Shown here: one piece after another, positions 24,676 to 30,213 of the stretch | How the letters are laid out: every line of letters begins with the position of its first letter | Position numbering within the stretch: position 1 is the first letter of the stretch | Assembly (NCBI GenBank): GCA_900555725.1 | Contig: USMD01000010.1 | Span: 1 to 30,213, forward strand | Reading direction: 5' to 3' | Length of the DNA: 30,213 nucleotides | Source of the DNA: an uncultured Garciella sp. | GTDB taxonomy: Bacteria; Bacillota; Clostridia; Eubacteriales; Garciellaceae | Made by a program: the position numbers and the translations under genes | Notes under the pieces: model-generated | Told to the model about the DNA's origin: nothing | Seen by the model: the letters and a program-made list of their open reading frames with translations, nothing else | Databases searched by the model: none

Positions 24676-25908
24676 ATGGATTATAGTTTATTAAAAAAAT
24701 ATGCAAGATTGATTGTAAAATCAGGGCTCAATATTCAAGAGGATCAGGTTCTTGTGATCAGTTGTCCTATTGAAGGAGCAGAGTTTGCTAGAGTTGTGGC
24801 AGAGATTGCTTTGAAAGAAGGGGCAGGGGATGTAGTGATGAACTGGGGAGATGAGCAGTTTTCTAAGATTCGATACCTTTATGCCCCTGAAAGGGTTTTT
24901 GAAGAATTTCCCCAGTGGCGAAAGGAATTTTATCTGTCCAATGCCCGTAAGGGAGCTGCCTTTTTAAGTATTGCAGCCTCTGATCCAGAGCTAATGAAGG
25001 ATGTAGATCCCAATCGTTTGGCAAAGGCAAGTAAAACCAGCAATACCGCCCTAAAGGAATACAGTGAAAGGATGATGGCCAATCAAAATACTTGGTGTAT
25101 AGCTTCTATTCCTACCAAGGCTTGGGCCAAAAAGGTTTTTTCAGAACTTTCCGGTGAGAGTGCAATAGAAAAATTATGGAAAACTATTTTTAAAACTGTC
25201 CGAGTAGACAGGGAAGATCCTGTAGCTGCTTGGGAAGAACATAAAAATAATTTACAAAAGAGAATGGAGTTTTTAAATTATCATCAATTTAAAACCCTTC
25301 ATTATAAAAATTCTCTGGGAACCGATTTAAAAATAGAACTGCCAGAGGGTCATTTATGGGCGGGGGGATCGGATACTACCCCAGAGGGAGTAGAGTTTAT
25401 TGCCAATATTCCTACCGAAGAAGTTTATACTCTACCGAAAAAGACTGGGGTCAACGGGAAGGTAGTTAGTACCAAACCTCTTAATTACAATGGAAATCTT
25501 ATTGATGAGTTTACCTTAACCTTTGAAAATGGAAATGTAGTGGATTTTCGTGCTAAGAAAGGACATGAAACCCTAAAGAATTTAATAGAGGCAGATTCAG
25601 GGGCTTGTTATTTAGGAGAGGTTGCCCTAGTGCCCTATGACTCTCCTATTTCCAAATCTAATATTTTATTTTATAATACTTTGTTTGATGAAAATGCCTC
25701 TTGCCATTTAGCCTTAGGGAAAGCTTACCCCACCTGTCTTAAAAACGGAGAAAGTATGACTAAAGAGGAATTAGAAAGGGCGGGAGTGAATGATTCCCTC
25801 ATCCATGTGGACTTTATGGTAGGGAGCAAAGATCTAGAAATCATAGGAATCACTTCTAAAGGAGAAGAAATACAAATCTTTAAAGATGGAAACTTTGCCT
25901 TTGAGTAA
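24676..25908 (+). CDS. M29-family metallo-aminopeptidase
   Basis: This 410-residue leucyl-type aminopeptidase belongs to the AmpS/AmpT/PepS family, which contains two metal ions. Ligand motifs are visible: PEGHLWAGGSDT (Glu), YLGEVALVP (Glu), SCHLALGKAYP (His) and LIHVDFMVGS (His and Asp two residues apart), in the order known from AmpS. I chose ATG at 24676 because GGAAGG (24661-24666) is nine bases upstream; a GTG at 24658 would add six residues but has no ribosome-binding site. It works with the adjoining M20 peptidase in peptide turnover. Confidence 0.92.
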   Translation: MDYSLLKKYARLIVKSGLNIQEDQVLVISCPIEGAEFARVVAEIALKEGAGDVVMNWGDEQFSKIRYLYAPERVFEEFPQWRKEFYLSNARKGAAFLSIAASDPELMKDVDPNRLAKASKTSNTALKEYSERMMANQNTWCIASIPTKAWAKKVFSELSGESAIEKLWKTIFKTVRVDREDPVAAWEEHKNNLQKRMEFLNYHQFKTLHYKNSLGTDLKIELPEGHLWAGGSDTTPEGVEFIANIPTEEVYTLPKKTGVNGKVVSTKPLNYNGNLIDEFTLTFENGNVVDFRAKKGHETLKNLIEADSGACYLGEVALVPYDSPISKSNILFYNTLFDENASCHLALGKAYPTCLKNGESMTKEELERAGVNDSLIHVDFMVGSKDLEIIGITSKGEEIQIFKDGNFAFE

Positions 25909-25916
25909 GGTAGATT

Positions 25917-26040
25917 TAAAAAGAGGCTGCTATAAAACATATAAATAAAATATAGCCATAGATGTCTTCGTTTCGCTGCTCCATGAAGCATCTATGGTTT
26001 TTCATTTGGTCTTGATCTATTTGTAGGCAGCCTCTTTTTA
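25917..26040. terminator. Long bidirectional terminator with a repeat element in its loop
   Basis: TAAAAAGAGGCTGC (25917-25930) pairs perfectly with GCAGCCTCTTTTTA (26027-26040) across 96 bases, between convergent genes. Inside the loop is a second hairpin, CCATAGATG (25956-25964) with CATCTATGG (25989-25997), extended by CTTC/GAAG. That inner hairpin contains repeat copy B. Confidence 0.75.
25966..25987 (+). repeat. Dispersed intergenic repeat, copy B
   Basis: It matches copy A (18532-18553) at 20 of 22 positions and copy C more loosely. It occupies the loop side of the hairpin at 25956-25997, nested in the larger terminator stem. Confidence 0.6.
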
Positions 26041-26058
26041 TATTAAGGTAGATACTTT

Positions 26059-26652
26059 TTAGCTTTGAAATTGAATGGTGATTCTCTCAAATCCCATTTC
26101 CTTTAATAAAGAAGTTAAAAGCTTTTCTGTTCTTTGATTCGCTTCTTTTAAAAACCCTTCTTTCTTTAATTCCTGTTGGGTTTTTTTCTTTTTCTCTTCT
26201 AATAAATGAAATACTTCCTCTAATTTTAAAGGATTAAAAAGACCTGACTTTTCATCATAGACTTTTATGCTTTCTTCCTTGATGACATTATCGGTAAAGT
26301 GAGCGTTTTTTAATTTTAGGGTAATGTTCTTTTCCTCTTTCACTTCAATAGAAATATTCGTTAAATCCACCCCTGCTTTAATATAACCCTCATATAGAAT
26401 GAGAAGGGATTTTGCGGAAAAGGGAAGTTCAATGCCCTTTAATTCCCTTGCATCTTGGTAGTGTAATATATCTTTATAATAATACTCTACAGTGGTCAAT
26501 TCTCCTAGGGATAAAATTCTTTTTTCTAAAGTTTGAGGATCTATTTCATTATCTTCTTTTATTAAACTATAAGCCAAAAACAAAGAGACCAAGAAAAAAA
26601 TAACGATAAGTCCAAAAACAATATGCTTTTTCCTTTTTATAAGAAACATCAT
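26059..26652 (-). CDS. DUF4230-like membrane-anchored protein of unknown function
   Basis: This 197-residue protein starts at ATG 26652, preceded by AAAGGAG five bases upstream; an alternative ATG follows immediately at 26649, and the longer frame to 26715 lacks a ribosome-binding site. After a short basic segment comes one transmembrane helix (about 10-30), then a soluble domain with TTVEYYYKDILHYQDAREL, which resembles the DUF4230 family. The C-terminal third is a charged, probably coiled-coil stretch (LLEEKKKKTQQELKKEGFLKE). The function is unknown. It is divergent from the D-aminoacylase gene, with no evident link. Confidence 0.72.
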   Translation of the reverse strand: MMFLIKRKKHIVFGLIVIFFLVSLFLAYSLIKEDNEIDPQTLEKRILSLGELTTVEYYYKDILHYQDARELKGIELPFSAKSLLILYEGYIKAGVDLTNISIEVKEEKNITLKLKNAHFTDNVIKEESIKVYDEKSGLFNPLKLEEVFHLLEEKKKKTQQELKKEGFLKEANQRTEKLLTSLLKEMGFERITIQFQS

Positions 26653-26803
26653 TTTTTCTCCTTTAATCATAAAAATCGCTCTATTAAAAGAATATTTCAC
26701 CATCAAGAGAATCATTCCTAAATATTGTGTATCTAAAGAATTCTATTTTTAGAAAGAATACTTCAAAAATTCTTCCATATACATAATTTAAGGGGGTGCA
26801 CTT

Positions 26804-28393
26804 ATGTTTGATTATGTTTTAAAGAATGGCTTGGTAGTAGACGGTACCAGAAAAAAACCTTATATAGCCTCTATTTGTATTCAGGATGGAAGGATTGCTC
26901 AGATTACAAAGGATTCCTATGTAACAGGCAGACAAGTAATTTCTGCTGAGGGAAAAGTAATTTCTTCGGGTTTTATAGATCTTCACACCCATTCAGATGC
27001 TTGCCCTTTAGATCCATTTCCCTCAGAAAGTATGATTTTCCAAGGGGTTACCACAGAGATTGCGGGGAATTGTGGCATTTCTTTATTTCCTGCAACGGAG
27101 TCTAAAAGAGCGGAGATTTTAGATTATTTTTCTCAGAATGTGGAAATACTGCCCCCCAAGGAATCTGAGAAAATTGACAATATGGAGGAATACATCGTCC
27201 AATTTAAAAAACGTGGCTTTCCTATTCACCTTGGAATGTTGATTGGACACGGTACCTTAAGGGCTTGCGTTATGGGCTTTGGAAATAGAGAACCAACTAC
27301 GAAAGAATTGGAAGAAATGAAATTTTTATTAGCAAGGGAATTACAAAATGGTGCCTATGGAATGTCGCTAGGACTTATTTATCCTCCAGGAAGTTATAGT
27401 AAGACGGAGGAACTCATAGAGCTTTCTAAGGTTTTAGAAGCCCATGATGCTATTTTAGCAGTGCATATGCGAAATGAAAGTAAAAGGGTCTTTGATGGCG
27501 TGGAAGAAATGATAGAAGTTGCTAAAGCATCTGGAGTGCATCTTCATATTTCCCATTTAAAACTAATGGGTAAACCCCAATGGCATAGGGCACAAGAACT
27601 TTTGGATAAAATTGAAGAGGCTCGTCAAGAGGGATGCAGTATTACCTGCGATCAATATCCCTATGAGGCAACCTCCACAGGACTTGCTGCCCTTGTTCCC
27701 GGGTGGGCACAGGATGGTGGAAATGCTAAGATGATTGAACGGCTTAAAGGCAAAGATTCTAGATTATTGGGGGAAATAGAAAAAGAAATGGAAGTGCGGG
27801 GAGGTCCGGAGGCTGTAGAAATTTCCTCTACCCATGGATATCTTCCTAAAATAGAGGGAAAAAACATTCAACAGCTTTCTAAGGAATATAGCCTTTCTCC
27901 TCAAGAAATGGTTGGGGAAATATTGATTCAATGTAAAGGGCATACCGCAGCTACCTATTATTCATTAAATTTAGAAGATATTCTAACCATTATGAAAGAT
28001 AGGAATATAACTGTAGGAAGTGATGGATATGATTTTAGCTATGATTTATCCTATCGCCCTCACCCTAGAAGCTTTGGAACCTTTCCAAGATTTTTAAGAA
28101 TGGTACGGGAAAACCATTTAATGCCATTAGAGGATGCTGTCTATAAGATCACCGGGCTCCCTGCCAAAATATTAAAGCTATCTGATAGAGGGGTATTAAA
28201 AGTAGGAAATGTGGCGGATATTACAGTATTTGACTTTAATAAGGTACAAGATAGGCCCACTTATGAAAATCCCCTTTTAAAACCCATTGGCATTGAACAG
28301 GTTTTTGTAGAAGGAGTTGTAGGATTATTTCACGGAAAGCAAACATCTTCTCATAATGGCTCTATTTTATTAGACAAATCAAATGATTCTTAG
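26804..28393 (+). CDS. N-acyl-D-amino-acid deacylase (D-aminoacylase)
   Basis: This 529-residue amidohydrolase-superfamily enzyme is predicted to hydrolyse N-acyl-D-amino acids to the free D-amino acid and an acid. Metal-site motifs are FIDLHTHSD (His61, His63), the GNCGIS cysteine motif, HMRNES, HISHLKLMGK and the catalytic Asp in VGSDGYDF. AAGGGGGTG lies six bases before ATG. The permease gene begins 40 bases downstream, suggesting an uptake-and-hydrolysis pair. Related family members include dihydropyrimidinase-type and N-acyl-D-Glu/Asp deacylases, so the substrate is not certain. Confidence 0.88.
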   Translation: MFDYVLKNGLVVDGTRKKPYIASICIQDGRIAQITKDSYVTGRQVISAEGKVISSGFIDLHTHSDACPLDPFPSESMIFQGVTTEIAGNCGISLFPATESKRAEILDYFSQNVEILPPKESEKIDNMEEYIVQFKKRGFPIHLGMLIGHGTLRACVMGFGNREPTTKELEEMKFLLARELQNGAYGMSLGLIYPPGSYSKTEELIELSKVLEAHDAILAVHMRNESKRVFDGVEEMIEVAKASGVHLHISHLKLMGKPQWHRAQELLDKIEEARQEGCSITCDQYPYEATSTGLAALVPGWAQDGGNAKMIERLKGKDSRLLGEIEKEMEVRGGPEAVEISSTHGYLPKIEGKNIQQLSKEYSLSPQEMVGEILIQCKGHTAATYYSLNLEDILTIMKDRNITVGSDGYDFSYDLSYRPHPRSFGTFPRFLRMVRENHLMPLEDAVYKITGLPAKILKLSDRGVLKVGNVADITVFDFNKVQDRPTYENPLLKPIGIEQVFVEGVVGLFHGKQTSSHNGSILLDKSNDS

Positions 28394-28433
28394 ATTCGGA
28401 TAAAAGTATTTTAATAAAAGGGGGTATAAAAAA

Positions 28434-29780
28434 GTGGAAGATCTCGCATTGGGAAGTTGGGCGTTGATTTCTAAAAGTCCTTCTTTGGTGGCATTGCTAC
28501 CATTATTGGTTTATTTGATTATGGTATTTCGTAATAAGTCTAACCTTGCTGGGCTGGTGGTAGGGGTTATAGTAGGAGCCATCTTAACTGGACAGGGAAT
28601 TGCTAGTCTTGCTACGATATTTGTTGGTTCTTTAGGATCTTTTCTAGCAGAAATTGGTTTGATCATTATGCTGGGAAGTGGTCTTGGATATTTAATGAAT
28701 AGAACCAATGTAACTCAAACTCTTGTCTACTATATTGTAAAAAAGATTGGAGTAAATAGTGAAAATAAAGGAATTATTGCTATTATTGTTACTTCTATAA
28801 TAATTTGTGGCTTGTTAGGAACTCTAGCAGGAGGAAATGCTGTTATTGCACCGGTTATCATCCCCATTGTTGCAGCAGTAGGCTTAGCCCCCAGTAGTGT
28901 CACTGCTCTTCTTAGGGTAGCTGGAGAGATAGGACTGATTATGGGTCCTTTAACAGGAGTTACCCTTACTACCATGGAACTTACAGGTCTTTCCTATGGG
29001 AAACTAATGCTATGGTGTGTGATTCCCTTTAGTATCGTATGGTTAGGAGGGACTGTATGGGCTGTAAAAAGAAATCAAAAGAAATTGAAAGGGATTGAAA
29101 CCTATGAAATTACAGAGGATATGTTAGATATCAACAAGATGGAATTATCTAAAAAACAAAAACATACTACTCTACTTTTTGTAATTGCATTTATTGCTTT
29201 GGTAGTCTTTGGAGTAGCCACTGGGCAAGGTACTGACTATGCGGTTATCGTTATGTTGATTTTAGCATTGGTGTTGGTTGTAAGCAGTAGAATAGAAATT
29301 GATGAAGCCTTAGATACTTTCTCAGAGGGGGCTTCTAAAATGACCAACATGTTTTTTGTATTTATCTTCTTCGAAGTGATGTTTACTTTAATCAATCTTG
29401 GAGAAGGTTTTGAAGCGTTAGGAAATCTCTTGACAGGTTTGATCTCTGGAGGAGGTAGATCCATTGTTCTTATTATCGCATCTTTCGTAGGAGGATTTGG
29501 TATTGAAGCAGCAGCAGTTGCAGAACTTACCTTGGTTCATGAGATGTTTATAGATCTTGTGACCCAAGTAGGCCTTCCAATGGAGATCTGGGCTACAGCT
29601 CTTGTGGCAGCTACCCGTATCACTGGCTCTGTTTATCCTACAGCTAACATGGCGGGACAATTGGGAATTGCCCGTTGTGATAATATGAAATCTGTATTGA
29701 AGATCAGCTGGGCAGGTGCTATCGCACTAACCCTTTGGGTCATTATTTGGGCATTTCTAGGGCCGATGATTGCTGGGTAG
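28434..29780 (+). CDS. Polytopic permease, Na+/H+ antiporter or GntP-like
   Basis: This 448-residue integral membrane protein has about 11-12 hydrophobic helices and a cytoplasmic loop near 210-245 (KRNQKKLKGIETYEITEDM). It resembles permeases of the ion-transporter superfamily often annotated as Na+/H+ antiporter family or GntP-like. Glycine-rich re-entrant-type segments occur (GTLAGGNAVIAPV, GGFGIEAAAVAE). The start is GTG at 28434 with GGGGGT about nine bases upstream. Context with a D-aminoacylase suggests import of acylated D-amino acids or dipeptides rather than ion homeostasis. This is inference. Confidence 0.72.
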   Translation: MEDLALGSWALISKSPSLVALLPLLVYLIMVFRNKSNLAGLVVGVIVGAILTGQGIASLATIFVGSLGSFLAEIGLIIMLGSGLGYLMNRTNVTQTLVYYIVKKIGVNSENKGIIAIIVTSIIICGLLGTLAGGNAVIAPVIIPIVAAVGLAPSSVTALLRVAGEIGLIMGPLTGVTLTTMELTGLSYGKLMLWCVIPFSIVWLGGTVWAVKRNQKKLKGIETYEITEDMLDINKMELSKKQKHTTLLFVIAFIALVVFGVATGQGTDYAVIVMLILALVLVVSSRIEIDEALDTFSEGASKMTNMFFVFIFFEVMFTLINLGEGFEALGNLLTGLISGGGRSIVLIIASFVGGFGIEAAAVAELTLVHEMFIDLVTQVGLPMEIWATALVAATRITGSVYPTANMAGQLGIARCDNMKSVLKISWAGAIALTLWVIIWAFLGPMIAG

Positions 29781-29844
29781 GGTAGATATACTTAGAATAA
29801 CTTTATAAAAACGATGAAAATACTATAAGAGGTAAAAAAGTGCT

Positions 29845-29879
29845 ATAAAAAACGTGCGGTTCTTGCACGTTTTTTATAA
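29845..29879 (+). terminator. Terminator after the permease gene
   Basis: ATAAAAAACGTGC (29845-29857) pairs perfectly with GCACGTTTTTTAT (29865-29877), with a seven-base loop and T-rich 3' arm. It ends the D-aminoacylase-permease unit. Confidence 0.9.
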
Positions 29880-29884
29880 TTTTA

Positions 29885-29958
29885 TGGGTCGTGACCCTGT
29901 TGAGCTCGTGAAGTGAGTGAAATATAAACCACCCGCTATGCGGGTGCGTGATTGCCCA
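29885..29958. repeat. Palindromic REP-like element in the gene-free right end
   Basis: A 74-base segment bounded by TGGG and CCCA contains two hairpins: GGGTC-GT-GACCC (29886-29897) and CACCCGC-TAT-GCGGGTG (29930-29946). It is noticeably more GC-rich than its surroundings. It lies in a 360-base stretch (29781-30140) that otherwise holds only the terminator and AT-rich sequence with no recognisable gene. It resembles REP or MITE-type repeats, but I see only one copy here. Confidence 0.4.
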
Positions 29959-30140
29959 AAATAGAAATATGTTTTTATAGAAAAGTATTAAAAGTATAGT
30001 CATTATTGACCATAAAATTAGGAGAAAAATAAGTCAGTACTTTGCACCAATATTACCCTTTTCCTATGAATAAGGAAATTAATTTGATGGAATAAACTTC
30101 ATAATAAACGTAAAATAAAGGTAAGGATTTGGTGATAAAG

Positions 30141-30176
30141 ATGGCTTATATAAGGCAAAAAGAGATATTTATATAT
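30141..30176 (+). CDS. Possible first 12 codons of a gene cut by the contig end
   Basis: ATG at 30141 follows GGTGAT (30131-30136) at four bases, a valid anti-SD match. The frame reads MAYIRQKEIFIY up to the adapter at 30177. It is too short to identify. The frame continuing through the adapter is artificial. Confidence 0.35.
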
Positions 30177-30213
30177 CTGTCTCTTATACACATCTGACGC
30201 TGCCGACGATCTT
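30177..30213 (-). other. Nextera i5-side adapter, reverse complement
   Basis: CTGTCTCTTATACACATCT (30177-30195) is the complement of the Tn5 mosaic end, and GACGCTGCCGACGA (30196-30209) is the read-1 tail. The last four bases, TCTT, are the start of the reverse complement of the same index seen at 1-8. This is synthetic sequence, so the contig's right boundary is a library artefact. Confidence 0.98.

Noticed and set aside
1..30213. 30-kb mobile element with terminal inverted repeats
   Set aside because: The inverted ends are sequencing adapters and no transposase or integrase is encoded.

Overview
The window is one complete assembled contig from a low-GC, Gram-positive, spore-former-type bacterium, most likely a member of the Clostridia. 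The evidence is the AT-rich sequence with strong AGGAGG ribosome-binding sites and several GTG/TTG starts, S-box and CIRCE control elements, the walJ-htrA-rlmH block, a ClpE-type ATPase, a meso-DAP-type MurE and a split B12-dependent methionine synthase. I cannot name a genus. Both ends (1-41 and 30177-30213) are Illumina Nextera adapter, including an index matching my memory of S517. Native sequence therefore runs only from 42 to 30176, and the genes at both ends are cut by the library, not by biology.

Layout. 42-2258: end of fruK and complete fruA (fructose uptake by PTS). 2482-4710: a subtilisin-like protease (minus strand) divergent from a membrane-anchored metallopeptidase. 4824-10917: murA, walJ, htrA, rlmH and a ClpE-like ATPase, all forward, combining cell-wall synthesis with envelope and protein quality control. 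10967-13319: an Asp/Glu-type racemase and murE on the minus strand. 13501-15775: a small unknown gene, then htpG behind a near-perfect CIRCE operator. 15792-21624: a methionine locus with two SAM-I-type riboswitches in series, each with its own terminator, in front of hom, metF, the MetH activation subunit and metH. 21676-22795: ilvE with a consensus promoter. 22950-23321: an S1-domain RNA-binding protein (minus). 23534-25908: a PepT/YqjE-like M20 peptidase and an M29 aminopeptidase. 26059-26652: a DUF4230-like membrane protein (minus). 26804-29780: D-aminoacylase plus a permease, probably for N-acyl-D-amino acid use. 29781-30176: a terminator, a palindromic element and the first 12 codons of a possible gene.

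Most genes are ordinary housekeeping or metabolic genes. The best candidate for something new is the first leader element upstream of hom (about 15846-15937). It preserves the SAM-I ligand pocket, kink-turn, P3 and pseudoknot with compensatory base changes, but has no P4 helix and a very short J3/4. It sits directly in front of a textbook SAM-I riboswitch. Other points worth checking are CIRCE control of htpG, a dispersed intergenic repeat with three copies (one nested inside a terminator), and a short promoter-RBS-start codon module that runs into the 3' end of murE. I saw no tRNA, rRNA, CRISPR array, integrase or insertion-sequence transposase.
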